DNA of 64,000 bases from Dehalococcoidia bacterium (GCA_026003895.1 BPIC01000001.1:372001-436000); one strand, 5' to 3'; shown: positions 9,401 to 20,158, counted from the first letter of the stretch. The notes: generated by a model not told the origin, from the sequence alone. Translations and numbers: made by a program.

Positions 9401-10707
9401 TCGCGGGTCATCCCGGCGGTCACGGCTTGGACGATCGGCACATCGAGCCGTTCGAGCGGCTCGACTGCCCACGTCGAGAGAGTCGGACCACTAGGATTGA
9501 CGTTGCCCATCGCGAAACTCATGGTGACGACGAGGGCGTCGACGAGCGGCGTGCCATCGGCGATGAGGTGGCTGAGCGCGAGGGGCTGGCCGTGCTCGTC
9601 GGTCTCTTTGAGGGAGTAGGCAAAGACAGCGATGACCCCCGCGCCGCGATGCTCGAGGGCAGCGATGAGCTCGTCGACCGGGTCGAGATTGCCGGCGAGA
9701 AGATGAGCTCGGTAGAAGACGATGCCGACCGTTGGCTGGCCAGGCTCGGGAGAAGAGCGATGGTAGACGCCCGAGCGTGGCTCCTCGGCAGGAGGCTGGA
9801 AGCCGAAGCCGGTGAAGAGGAGATGGTCGGCGAGGAAACGCAGGAGGTGCTCGACGTTGCGCGGCCCGCCCCGCTGGAGGTAGGCGAAGGCTTGGTGGAC
9901 GACGTCCGGCGGCACGGTGGAGGCGGCGGTCAGTTCGGCATCGGGCTCATTGGGGCCGGGAATGGCGATGAAGGAGATGCCTTGGCGCTCGCAAAGGTCG
10001 CGCAGGCGGTCGAAGCCGTGGAGGAAGCTGGGCCGTCCGCCATGGAGCCGGAGGAGCAGGACGCCGGCGCTGGGCAGCTCGGCGGCAGCGAAGGCATCGA
10101 CGTCGGCGGCTGTCCGCAGGGTTCGCAGATTGGCGGCGCGCACGGGCGGAAATTCACGCGGGAGGCGTGAGCGCACCTTCTCGATGAGGAGTAGGTCGGT
10201 GTCGGCGTGGGTGAGGAACAGGATGCCGGGCTGGACGGTGGGAACCCGGGGCGCTGTTGGCAGCTCGCCGTGGGTTCGTGCCCGCGCGAGCTCCCAGTCA
10301 TACGCTTGGAACGCGTAATCGGTGAGTGCGGGGGGCGGCGGGAGCCACGCGTTCGCGGCGAGCATGGCGTCGACGTAGTCGAAGATGGCGACGACCTGCT
10401 TCTCGCTCGAGATCGAATGGAACCACGAGCTGCGACCGTCGAAGACGACGAGGACGACGTTAGCAAGCGGGCAGGGGCCGAGGCAGCCGGACTCCGTCAG
10501 GTGGACGCGCGATCGGAGGCGGCGGCGTTCCCATTCGCGCTGGTAGATGGCGAGAGGAACGGCAGCATAGCCGTCCTGCACGCGGCCGCAGCAGCACCCC
10601 CACATGCAGACGAAGATCTGGCCGGTCTTCGGGGCAATATTGACTTGCTTCCCGTCGCCGCGAATGACGAGGTTTCGGACGATTGGCGTGAGGGGCTGCT
10701 CGGTCAT
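6460..10707 (-). CDS. cobN: Cobaltochelatase CobN with N-terminal [2Fe-2S] ferredoxin domain
   Basis: A 1415-residue fusion. Residues about 10-110 form a thioredoxin-like [2Fe-2S] ferredoxin with Cys34, Cys38-40, Cys75 and Cys79 (VCMWGCCCGR and GCLGPC). The remaining about 1280 residues are the large chelatase subunit of the CobN/ChlH/BchH family, which binds the tetrapyrrole and inserts Co2+ into hydrogenobyrinate a,c-diamide in aerobic-type B12 synthesis, together with AAA+ and VWA subunits. Landmarks include HVGKHGTLEWLPGK and SVWGTTAMRTHGDDIAQV. The start at 10707 gives an ATGA overlap with the upstream methyltransferase. The operon sits under a cobalamin riboswitch, which argues for CobN rather than Mg-chelatase; no bacteriochlorophyll gene is in the window. 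The likely partner is the ChlI/ChlD-like protein at 31472-33569. Confidence 0.95.
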   Translation of the reverse strand: MTEQPLTPIVRNLVIRGDGKQVNIAPKTGQIFVCMWGCCCGRVQDGYAAVPLAIYQREWERRRLRSRVHLTESGCLGPCPLANVVLVVFDGRSSWFHSISSEKQVVAIFDYVDAMLAANAWLPPPPALTDYAFQAYDWELARARTHGELPTAPRVPTVQPGILFLTHADTDLLLIEKVRSRLPREFPPVRAANLRTLRTAADVDAFAAAELPSAGVLLLRLHGGRPSFLHGFDRLRDLCERQGISFIAIPGPNEPDAELTAASTVPPDVVHQAFAYLQRGGPRNVEHLLRFLADHLLFTGFGFQPPAEEPRSGVYHRSSPEPGQPTVGIVFYRAHLLAGNLDPVDELIAALEHRGAGVIAVFAYSLKETDEHGQPLALSHLIADGTPLVDALVVTMSFAMGNVNPSGPTLSTWAVEPLERLDVPIVQAVTAGMTRDAWETSTRGLSPLDVAMNVALPEFDGRIIGPPLSFKDAPEGSEAFRYVAVPDRAARLAGLVLRLATLRRKPNAQKRIAFVLTNSTQKAVKVGNAVGLDAGASLLRLLDAMRAAGYHVEGVPDDPDHLMHELIDRCAYDSELFSPDQLAQVTERVPAEQYRAWLASLPEPSQRQMTDRWGPPPGEAYLAGEAIGLPGLRFGNVFIALQPSRGYGVDPNAIYHLPDLPPPHYYYAFYRWLQDDFGADAIIHVGKHGTLEWLPGKGVGLSEACFPDAFLADVPLIYPFIINDPGEGTQAKRRAHAIIIDHLTPPLTDAGAYGELAELAQLVDEYYQVEASDPAKLPILQNQIWQLIQKANLDSDVQTILNYDSSSHVHEWEPTVTEDGTPVSLTEMRAKDFAHLIENIDGYLCELTGAQIRGGLHILGRVPEGEHLIDLVAHLVRLPNLDIPSLRAAVATALGYRLDELLESPGKRLARVRAGEPATASDAIEAIDGRVLDLLRALDAAGWQAAAIPAVISATLGTSAPPDVATVLRFVCDELLPKLRRTEDEITNVLRALDGRFVPPGPSGAPSRGMAHVLPTGRNFYAVDPRTLPSVAAWQVGERLAHEVITRYRAETGNYPEQVGISVWGTTAMRTHGDDIAQVFSLLGVRPRWQPENRRLIGVEPIPLEELGRPRIDVVLRISGFFRDAFPHLISLIDEAIACVAALDEPLDQNYVRKHILAEEGRRRAAGEPTEPARFRIFGPKPAAYGAGLLPLIESRAWTTDEDLATVYIKWGGYAYTSSTYGLDARDELRRALADVQVAVINQDNRETDIFDADDYFQWHGGMVAAIRALSGAQPKAYFGDSHDPARARVRDLKEEAKRVFRSRVVNPKWIRAMEQHGFKGALELAATVDYLFGYDATANVLEDWMYERLTAAYLFDRETRAFLERANPWALHGIAERLLEAAQRGLWEQPNPDTLAALRDLYLAADAALEGRAE

Positions 10708-11513
10708 GGGTGCGGTGTCCAGGTGAGGATTGCGATGGCGTCGGCGCTTGGGCGCATCAGCCCGTTGGCGGTCGGAGTGAAGAGCTCCCGGGTGAGGGCG
10801 CGGGCAGCGGCGAGCTCCTCTTCGTTTGGCGCGGTCCAACTGATCAACGAGTGGGCGGCGGTGTCGAGATCGGGATGACACTCGATGACAGGGATGGTCA
10901 CGATTTCAATGGTCGGGTCGTAGCCGGCAGCCCAGAGTGTGGCGGCGAGGTGGATATAGTCGACGCCCGGCTGGTAGCGGCCGGGGCCGATGCGCCGCTG
11001 GGCCTGCCGCTTCCAGGCCGGGGCCCGGCCGACGCTCCAGATGACAACGACGCGTTCCTTCGCGTGGGCGTTCAGCCGCGGGATGACGGGTTCGATATCG
11101 GCAATGCGATACAGGGAATTGGCGGCAAGCACGATGTCGTGTGGAGGCAGGTCGGTCTCCTCGATGCGAGCATGGACGAGGCCGATGTCGGCGCCGGCGG
11201 GGATTTTGCGGCGAAACACGTCGAGCATCGCTGGGGAGTAGTCGAGCCCGGTGACGCCGTTGCCGGCGGCGGCGATGGGCAGGGCAAACTCGCCCGATCC
11301 GCAGCCGAGGTCGAGGACGCGCTTGCCGCTGCCGACGAGAGCGATCACCCGCTCGACGACCGCGGGAACGCGGCGTGCGAGCGCCCCTTCGTCGTAGTGC
11401 TCGGCGACCTGTTGCCAGAAGGCGAGGTCGACGGTCTCATCGAGGCGATTGGTCCGATCGTTGGAGGCCGATTGGAGGGTGCGCCAGAGGGCGAAGGGAT
11501 CGGGTACGACCAT
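10704..11513 (-). CDS. Class I SAM-dependent methyltransferase in the cobalamin operon
   Basis: A 269-residue protein with a complete class I methyltransferase core: VLDLGCGSGEFALPIA (motif I, about residues 67-82), GLDYSPAML (acidic end of beta-2) and a late beta-sheet rich in Ile/Val. It is not one of the precorrin methyltransferases, which have a different (class III) fold, so its substrate is unknown. The ATG at 11513 is used (TGATG junction with the upstream lipoprotein gene); a TTG just before it is less likely. Its end overlaps cobN by four bases, so the three genes should be expressed as one cobalamin-repressed unit. Confidence 0.85.
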   Translation of the reverse strand: MVVPDPFALWRTLQSASNDRTNRLDETVDLAFWQQVAEHYDEGALARRVPAVVERVIALVGSGKRVLDLGCGSGEFALPIAAAGNGVTGLDYSPAMLDVFRRKIPAGADIGLVHARIEETDLPPHDIVLAANSLYRIADIEPVIPRLNAHAKERVVVIWSVGRAPAWKRQAQRRIGPGRYQPGVDYIHLAATLWAAGYDPTIEIVTIPVIECHPDLDTAAHSLISWTAPNEEELAAARALTRELFTPTANGLMRPSADAIAILTWTPHP

Positions 11514-12481
11514 CAAAAGCGCTCGGGGAAGTCGGCGAAGGTGACGTTGGCGAAGTCGTTGGGATAGAGGGCGCGGGCCATCTCTTCGATCCCGCGGATT
11601 TGATAGTGAGAGAGCACCGAGAGCTGCGTATCCCGGATGGGGATTACCCGGCCTTGTTTGACGGCAGCGACGTCGACGAGGGCGGGATTTTCGCGCAGCT
11701 GACCAGCGAGATCGACGCGGGTGGTATCGGCGGTGAGGATGACGGCGGGATCGATGGCGACGATCGACTCGAGTCCGATCTGCTTGTCGCCCTGAATGCC
11801 GGCCTCGGCAGCGGCGTTTCGAGCGCCGGCTCGCCGGAGCAGGCTGCTGCGCAGGGCGCCTTCGCCGGCGACAGCGTAGCCCGCTCCGGTGATGAGTAGG
11901 GTGCGGGGCCGTTCGGCCTCGGGCTTGGTTGCCACGACGGCGTCGATGCGAGCAAGGCGCTGTTCGATCGCGGCGATCATCCGCTCTGCGGCGGCGTCGT
12001 CCCCGCTGATACGCGCCAGCCAGCGGATCGTCCGTGGCAAGTCATCGATGGTTTCACGGAAGGGGGCGACGAGGACGGTGACTCCGGCAGCGCGCAGTCG
12101 GTCGAGAAGGTCTTTGCGGCTGGTGGTGGCGGCGATGATGACGTCGGGGTCGCTGGCGACGATCGCCTCGGGGTCGCGGCCGATGGCGCGCGGCACCCGT
12201 GAGGCGGCCGAGATCGAGTTTGAGAGAGCCGGATCGAGGGCAAAGGTCGAGACGGCGGCGAAGCGCTCCGGTCCGGCGAGGGCGAGCAGGATCTCCTCGT
12301 AGCCGAGCGAGAGGGCATGGAGGCGCTCGGGCCGGCGTTCGAGGGTGACCGTGCCGTCCATGGTCTCGATCTGGCGCGGCCAGTCGGCGGCGGGAGCGGT
12401 GTTGGGGACGACCGGGGCGGCGGGCTGCGGGGCAGCGCAGGCGGAGAGGAGGAGCGCGAAGACGAAAAGAAACCGGGTCAT
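11513..12481 (-). CDS. Corrinoid/siderophore-type ABC binding lipoprotein (BtuF/FecB-like)
   Basis: A 322-residue periplasmic-binding protein of the TroA/BtuF superfamily. The start at 12481 has an AGGAAAGGA ribosome binding site and gives a signal peptide ending in LLLSAC, a lipobox with Cys at about residue 15. Family features are the opening ALSLGYEEILLALAGPERFA, the DPDVIIA strand and a long connecting helix between two lobes. It is the first gene after the cobalamin riboswitch, so the likely ligand is a corrinoid, cobinamide or cobalt chelate rather than ferric siderophore; this is inferred from regulation only. No permease or ATPase gene is adjacent. Confidence 0.88.
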   Translation of the reverse strand: MTRFLFVFALLLSACAAPQPAAPVVPNTAPAADWPRQIETMDGTVTLERRPERLHALSLGYEEILLALAGPERFAAVSTFALDPALSNSISAASRVPRAIGRDPEAIVASDPDVIIAATTSRKDLLDRLRAAGVTVLVAPFRETIDDLPRTIRWLARISGDDAAAERMIAAIEQRLARIDAVVATKPEAERPRTLLITGAGYAVAGEGALRSSLLRRAGARNAAAEAGIQGDKQIGLESIVAIDPAVILTADTTRVDLAGQLRENPALVDVAAVKQGRVIPIRDTQLSVLSHYQIRGIEEMARALYPNDFANVTFADFPERF

Positions 12482-12514
12482 GCCACGTCCTTTCCTCGAA
12501 GGTGGGCGAGTCGT

Positions 12515-12705
<191 letters not shown>

Positions 12706-12713
12706 GTCTGGTG

Positions 12714-12742
12714 ATGGTAGCGGGTAGGCGGAGCACTGTCCA
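12714..12742 (-). promoter_or_regulatory. Promoter of the riboswitch-cobN operon
   Basis: On the minus strand TGGACA (12742-12737) and TACCAT (12719-12714) are separated by exactly 17 bp, directly upstream of the riboswitch. Spacing and position make it the likely sigma-70-type promoter. Confidence 0.5.
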
Positions 12743-12830
12743 GCGCGGTCGCCACCGCCGCGTGCCGCCCTCAGCGTCCGTCGCGGCTGGCCGAGCGTCG
12801 GGCGTTGGCTGGTGTCGCTGTGGAATGCGG

Positions 12831-15212
<2,382 letters not shown>

Positions 15213-15677
15213 CGTCTCTCCGTTTTGTTGGCGAGGCTGGGGTTGCGGCCGGAGTCGCCACGCTCGCGCAGCCGAGCGCCGATCGGCTCCTTCGATTGTC
15301 GGTTGCCACCACGACTGGGGTCTATGGGATCGGCGTCGTCTTGCAGTCTTTGGGTTCGTTGCTCCCTTCCTGTGCAACGACCGGCCGTGCTGGGACGCCG
15401 AGTTCGGATGCCGGATTCGCCGAGGCCTCGAGTTGTCGCGCGTGGAGCGCCCTGCCGGAATGAGGAACGCTCGTGGGTGTCTGCCGTTGGGCGGGGCGGA
15501 CGTTGCAGAAGGTCGCGCTCGTCCTCGAACGACGGACCGGTGAGCAGATGAAGTGCCGTCACGCTGAGCGTCGGCGTGGCCGATCGCCGCGCGGAAGGGC
15601 TCGGGCCGCCGGGCGCGAGACGCGCTCGACCGGCGTTTCGGGAAACCAGCGCGGTGGCATCGTGTGTTCGCGAGCGC
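15213..15677 (-). other. Intergenic region without a recognisable gene
   Basis: 465 bases between the UvrA-like gene and the hydrolase pseudogene. Frames on both strands are Arg/Ser-rich, show no GC3 bias and have no ribosome binding site. It must hold the promoter of the UvrA-like gene, but I see no convincing hexamers. It may be decayed coding sequence. Confidence 0.5.
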
Positions 15678-16460
15678 TCACTTCGGGGATCGCGGCTCTT
15701 CGGAGGCGGTGGCGAGGGCGGCGCGGGCGACCGCCACCGGTACGGCCATCTCGCTCGCGTTCAGCGCGGCGATGAAGTCTTGCGCTGCGGTTGGGCTTCG
15801 GGAAGCCAGCCAGCGGACGAGGTCGGTCAGTTGGGCGTGGGTCAGGCCTCTGGGGTCGCGATCACTGTCACCGCGAATGATGTTGGCGATCAGGGAGACC
15901 GTCGTTTGCATGTTGGAGCGGCCGTCCGGTTGGAAGGTGCAGGGTCCGTGTGGCTCTTGGCGACAATGTGGGTCATTCCGGGCAGCAGGATGAGGGTCGT
16001 TTGGCCGATGCGCAGCGCGGTGTTCCAGCCAGAATTGGTGACGGTCGGCCAACGACTCGGAAAGACGATGCTGCCGAACTTTTTCCATCTCATCGATTTC
16101 ACTGAAGAGGTGGTAGAGGTGCTCGGCATCCAAGATTCCGTCGTCGCCGGCCATTCCGCCGCCGAGCGAGATGATGCGGACGGGTGCGCCGATGAGCGCC
16201 TTGAGAAAGGGAGTGGTGCCGACGGCGATCTGGGCGCCGCTGCTCTAGCCGACGCGGGTGACGCGGCGACCGCTGCCACGGGGGTAGCCGTGCTCAACGA
16301 GCTTGTTTCGAATGGATCGGGCGGTGGCGAGGTTGAAGACCGGTCCGTAGCGCTGATCGACCGAGACGGCGACCTGCAAGGCGTTGCGAAGGTTGAGCAG
16401 GAGTTCGGAAGCGTGAAGGAGAAGGAACTACCGCAGGCGGGCCGAACGGCACTTCAGCCG
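15678..16460 (-). pseudogene. Pseudogene: alpha/beta hydrolase family protein
   Basis: Minus-strand remains of a hydrolase readable only by joining frames. From about 16425 the text LLLNLRNALQVAVSVD, then RSIRNKLVEHGYPRGSG and RVTRVG-stop-SSGAQIAVG is found. The stop is a TAG at 16244-16246 exactly where the residue before the nucleophile Ser of a G-x-S-x-G elbow belongs (probably TAC to TAG). It continues with GAPVRIISLGGGMAGDDG, shifts frame in an A5 run near 16090 into FGSIVFPSRW and ILLPGMTHIVAKSH (the region expected for the catalytic His), then shifts back near 15935. A further in-frame TAG lies at about 16431. Two stops and two frameshifts make expression of an active enzyme very unlikely. 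A 78-residue ORF from 15911 is its tail. Confidence 0.7.
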
Positions 16461-16808
16461 CTGAAGCGTGATGCACTAGCGTAGACCGTGGGGAATTGCA
16501 GGGAGCGCTCGCAGCTTGGACACGGTCGCCGAGAACCGGCTCGCAGGCCCCGCTGGTGGTATGCTCAATGATGGTCAGCATGCTTCGGCCGCCTCGATGC
16601 ATCTGGGCTGAACCGGCCACCGGGATGCACGGGGTTCGCGCCGCTGGCGTATCCCCTCGACAGCCTCGTGCTCGATGCCGAGGAGTGGCTCGGCGCGAAC
16701 GCTGCCGCGCGCTCTCAGTGCGGTGTTCCCACGATGGGGCCCACGGGCGTCAGCGCACGGTGACCAGCCGAGGGATGTTTCGAAATCTCGCCACAGGAGT
16801 GATGGACC
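16461..16808. other. Intergenic region upstream of the eRF1-like gene
   Basis: 348 bases with no supported gene. The right end holds the ribosome binding site AGGAG (16795-16799) of the gene at 16809 and an 8-bp palindrome TTTCGAAA (16778-16785). I found no good promoter hexamers and no match to the mycobacterial DosR box consensus. Confidence 0.45.
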
Positions 16809-17945
16809 ATGACACGTTCTCGCCCAGCAATCGTCACCGGCGTGATCGACTTGGCAAAGCGGCTGCGTGCGCTGCCGGCCGATCGGAAGATGCTGTCGGT
16901 CTACCTCGACACCTCGCCCGGCCGGTTGTTCGGCGAGGCCTATCGGTTGGCCTTTCGTGATGCTGCTCGGGTGGTGCGAGATCAGGTTTCCGAGAGCGAG
17001 CGTGAGCTGTTTGACCGGGCGGTGGAAGACGTACGGGCAACGCTGGAGGACCTGCCGGTGACCGGGCGGGGTTTGGCGATCTTTTGGACAGGCGAGGAAC
17101 TCCTCGCCGCGCCGGTGCCGGCGCCGGTGCTCGACGAGGTGGCTTGGGGCAGCGGTCCCCTGCTGGCTCCGCTCCAGCGGGTGATCGACGACCAAGAGCG
17201 TGTCGCCCTCGTGTTCTTCGACGCGGCCCATACCCGGATCGTGACCGTCGCCCTCGGCGAGGTCGAGACAGAGGTTGCCTTCGACGACAAGTCGGTGCCT
17301 CCGCGGCAAGCCGCTGGCGGTTGGGCCGCGCTTAGCCAATCGCGTTATGCACGTCATCGAGAAGATCATCTTCGGCGGCGAGCGGAGCAGACGATCGAGG
17401 CGCTGACCGAGATGCTGCGCGACGCGCCGTTTGACCGCCTGATCCTCGCCGGTCCGGAGGAGCCAATGGCGTTGCTGCGTCGGCTGTTGCCACGTCCATT
17501 GGCGCAGCGGCTGGTTGCCGTTAAGCCGATGGAGTGGTTTGCCAGTGAGGCCGAGCTGCTGCGGACGGTCAGCGAGACGGCAACCGAGGTGGAGCGTGAG
17601 CGCGAGCTCGCGGTGGTGAACGAGTTGGTGGACGCGGGCGGCGTTGGGCGATCGGTGCTTGGCCTCGAGGCAACGGTAGCAGCTCTCAACGACGCGCGGC
17701 TCGCGCAGCTTGTCATCTCGGATGTGCCGTTGCCCGAGGGCGGGCAGTGTGTTGCCTGTGAGGTGGTGACGACGGGACGGGAGACCTGTCCCCGCTGCGG
17801 TGGGCCGCTCGAGCCGGTTGCTTCGCTCAACGGACCGATGATTGCGCAAGCGCTCCGGACGGGTGGGCGCGTCGAGGTCGTTGCCGGCGCCGCGGCGACG
17901 CGCTTGGCCGAGCACGGCGGTGTCGGTGGATGGACACGCTATTGA
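16809..17945 (+). CDS. Bacterial eRF1/Vms1-like protein (baeRF, Balon-type candidate ribosome hibernation/rescue factor)
   Basis: A 378-residue protein of the bacterial archaeo-eukaryotic release-factor-like families. An N-terminal alpha/beta part (about 20-160) precedes GGW (170-172) and SQSRY (176-180), placed where eRF1/Vms1 proteins carry their GGQ or GSQ loop, with a long basic helix after it. A middle eRF1 domain-3-like region (about 195-300) and a zinc ribbon with C314/C317 and C327/C330 follow. Relatives such as Balon in Psychrobacter and Rv2629 in Mycobacterium bind the ribosomal A site of idle ribosomes. Here the next gene encodes an HPF/RaiA protein, which fits a role in ribosome hibernation or rescue. 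Whether the modified loop hydrolyses peptidyl-tRNA cannot be said. Start ATG at 16809 with AGGAG upstream. Confidence 0.78.
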   Translation: MTRSRPAIVTGVIDLAKRLRALPADRKMLSVYLDTSPGRLFGEAYRLAFRDAARVVRDQVSESERELFDRAVEDVRATLEDLPVTGRGLAIFWTGEELLAAPVPAPVLDEVAWGSGPLLAPLQRVIDDQERVALVFFDAAHTRIVTVALGEVETEVAFDDKSVPPRQAAGGWAALSQSRYARHREDHLRRRAEQTIEALTEMLRDAPFDRLILAGPEEPMALLRRLLPRPLAQRLVAVKPMEWFASEAELLRTVSETATEVERERELAVVNELVDAGGVGRSVLGLEATVAALNDARLAQLVISDVPLPEGGQCVACEVVTTGRETCPRCGGPLEPVASLNGPMIAQALRTGGRVEVVAGAAATRLAEHGGVGGWTRY

Positions 17946-17993
17946 CAGAGAGACGGACGGCAAGGCAGGCAATTCCTTGCGAGGAGCAACACG

Positions 17994-18392
17994 ATGGCGC
18001 TTCGATACGTTCTGCATCGCAACGGCGCGAGATTGACCGAGGCCGAGGAGGCGCGATTCGCTCGGCACTTTGACGGGCTTGAAGCTCGCCTCCAGCATTT
18101 CCCGGATCCCTTGGTGGAAGCGACGGTCCGGGAGCATCCATCCCAACGTCGAGTCGAGTTGAGCCTCCGTGTGAGCCTCGGGCCGCTGGGCGGGCATTTG
18201 GTCAGTCATCAGGCGGCTGAGACGCTCGATAAGGCGACCCGGCTTGCGGTCAGTGATGTGGAGCGGCAACTGGAACGGCGGCTCGCGAAGCTCCGAGGCG
18301 AACCGGCGTTCGGCGAGCCGAGTCGCCGTGAGCCGCGGGCACTGCGGCCGCACCCGCCGGGCCACGCCGAAGGAACCGAAGAAGAAGCCTAG
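17994..18392 (+). CDS. HPF/RaiA-like ribosome hibernation protein
   Basis: A 132-residue protein of the ribosome-associated inhibitor A / hibernation-promoting-factor family. The N-terminal about 100 residues show the beta-alpha-beta-beta-beta-alpha pattern (IRYVLHRNG-like start, VEATVREHP, VELSLRVSLGPLGGHLV, then a basic helix VERQLERRLAKLRG). The long C-terminal dimerisation domain of long HPF is missing; the tail is short and Pro/Glu/His-rich. GAGGAGC lies before the ATG. It follows the eRF1-like gene by 48 bases on the same strand and its stop overlaps the stop of the convergent RNR gene by four bases. Confidence 0.82.
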   Translation: MALRYVLHRNGARLTEAEEARFARHFDGLEARLQHFPDPLVEATVREHPSQRRVELSLRVSLGPLGGHLVSHQAAETLDKATRLAVSDVERQLERRLAKLRGEPAFGEPSRREPRALRPHPPGHAEGTEEEA

Positions 18393-20158
18393 TTTGGACA
18401 GCGACGACATTCGCCGCTGAACTCGGCTTCGACTTGGCGGGGAATGCCGATCGCTGGCGTGACCGTGTGGAGCACTTGGGAGGGGCGAGAGCCGCTCCGG
18501 AAGACCGTGACTCCTTTACAGCGGAGCTGCCAAGCAAGGCGGAAGACGGTAGCCACCTCCTCGACGGTTGCACCGGCTGGCAGGTTGACGGTTTTCGAGA
18601 CACCGTTGTCGGTGAAGCGCTGAAAGGCGGCTTGCACCCGCACGTGCCAAGCTGGAGGGATGTCCAGCGCGGTAGCGAACCGGCGGCGAATGGACTCCGG
18701 GATGGCTTCGATCTGCTGGATGGACCCCGTCTCTGCCGCGCGAGCGATCAGCTCGGCGACCGGCAGCCGCGCTGCTTCCAGCGCTTGGACGAACAGCGGG
18801 TGCACTTCTTCAAGTTCTGCTCCGTCGAGGGCAGTTCGGGCGTAGACGAGGGCGAAGATCGGCTCGATGCCGCTGGAGGTTCCTGCCAAGAGACTCAGCG
18901 TGCCGGTCGGCGCGATCGTCGTCAGCGTCGCGTTGCGGATGACGGGAAACCCGCGCGCGGGCCAGACGCTCTCGGCGCACCCGGGAAAGGGCCCGCGCCG
19001 CTGCGCTAGGCTGGCCGACTCGTCGCGAGCGACATCCCGGATGCGAGCCATGATCGCCTCGGCGAGCGCTACGGCATCCGTCGACGCGTATGGGATCTCG
19101 AGGGCACAGAGGAGATCGGCAAACCCCATCACGCCGAGGCCGATCTTCCGGTTGGTGCGCGAACGCGCCTCGATTTCGGGAAGCGGAAAGCGCGAGGCAT
19201 CGATGAGGTTGTCCAGCACACGCACACCAAGCCGGGTCAGGCGGTCGAGCTGGTCCCAGTCCAGCGTGCTGCCGTGGACGAGGCGGGCAAGGTTGATCGA
19301 CCCGAGCACGCAGGCTTCGTAGGGGAGCAGGGGCGCTTCGCCGCAAGGGTTGGTGGCGTCGATCGAGCCGAGGGCGGGCGTCGGATTGTGGCGGTTGATC
19401 TCGTCGATGAACAGCAGGCCGGGGTCTCCGGTCCGCCAGGCAGCGGCGCAGAGCTCGTTCCACAATTGACGCGCCGGAATGCTCCCGCTTGGCCGGCCGG
19501 TCCGCGGGTTGATGAGGGGCCACGCTTTCCTGCTCGCCAGTGCCTCGGCGAAGGAGTCGGGGAGCGCGACGGAGAGGTTGAAGTTCGCGAATTCGCCAGG
19601 GCGATCCTTGGCGGTGATGAAGTCGAGGATGTCGGGGTGGTCGGCCCGCAAGACCGCCATGTTCGCGCCGCGGCGGCGGCCACCGAGCTTGATCACATCG
19701 GTTGCGACGTCGAAGACCCGCATGAACGAGACCGGTCCAGAAGCGATGCCGCCGGTTTCGCGCACTTTGTCACCCTTCGGGCGGAGGCGCGAGAACGAAA
19801 AGCCGGTGCCGCCGCCGGTTTGCTGGATGATCGCCATGTCGCGCACGGCGCCGAAAATCGCGGGAATGCTGTCCTCGATAGGGAGGACAAAGCAGGCGGC
19901 CAGCTGGCCGATGGGGGTTCCGGCGTTCATCAAGGTCGGCGAATTTGGTAGGAAGAGAAGCGAACGCATCGCCTCGAAGACTTGCTCTTCGAACTGGGCT
20001 GCTGCCGCTGCGCCTTCGTAGACGCGATCGGCCTCGGCGATCGTCCGAGCGACCCGGCGGAACATCTCGTCCGGGGTCTCGACGACCTTGCCCTCGTCAT
20101 CCTGCTGCAGGTAGCGGGATTCGAGGATCAGTCGAGCGTTTGGGCCGAACGCTGTCAC
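18389..20158 (-). CDS. nrdJ: Adenosylcobalamin-dependent (class II) ribonucleotide reductase, short NrdJ/NrdZ type
   Basis: A 589-residue enzyme that makes deoxyribonucleotides using a B12 radical and works without oxygen. The first redox Cys is at about 89 (AACFVLP), the active-site N-P-C-G-E motif at 270-274, its redox partner Cys at about 283, and the C-terminal re-reducing pair CRRC at 584-587. An adenosylcobalamin-dependent class is inferred from overall similarity and the absence of an R2 partner gene. The GTG at 20158 follows GAGGAG at good spacing. It is the last gene of a leftward group behind rtcB (35-base gap) and the enzyme provides a direct need for the B12 made through the cobN operon. 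Confidence 0.9.
   Translation of the reverse strand: MTAFGPNARLILESRYLQQDDEGKVVETPDEMFRRVARTIAEADRVYEGAAAAAQFEEQVFEAMRSLLFLPNSPTLMNAGTPIGQLAACFVLPIEDSIPAIFGAVRDMAIIQQTGGGTGFSFSRLRPKGDKVRETGGIASGPVSFMRVFDVATDVIKLGGRRRGANMAVLRADHPDILDFITAKDRPGEFANFNLSVALPDSFAEALASRKAWPLINPRTGRPSGSIPARQLWNELCAAAWRTGDPGLLFIDEINRHNPTPALGSIDATNPCGEAPLLPYEACVLGSINLARLVHGSTLDWDQLDRLTRLGVRVLDNLIDASRFPLPEIEARSRTNRKIGLGVMGFADLLCALEIPYASTDAVALAEAIMARIRDVARDESASLAQRRGPFPGCAESVWPARGFPVIRNATLTTIAPTGTLSLLAGTSSGIEPIFALVYARTALDGAELEEVHPLFVQALEAARLPVAELIARAAETGSIQQIEAIPESIRRRFATALDIPPAWHVRVQAAFQRFTDNGVSKTVNLPAGATVEEVATVFRLAWQLRCKGVTVFRSGSRPSQVLHTVTPAIGIPRQVEAEFSGECRRCPN

Noticed and set aside
16778-16785. TTTCGAAA palindrome as an operator of the dormancy genes
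   Set aside because: Only 8 bp, not repeated before the other island genes, and not matching the DosR box consensus.
16575-18410. 611-codon minus-strand frame opposite the eRF1-like and HPF genes
   Set aside because: Arg/His/Leu-rich antisense shadow with no recognisable motif; the plus strand has two well-formed genes with ribosome binding sites.
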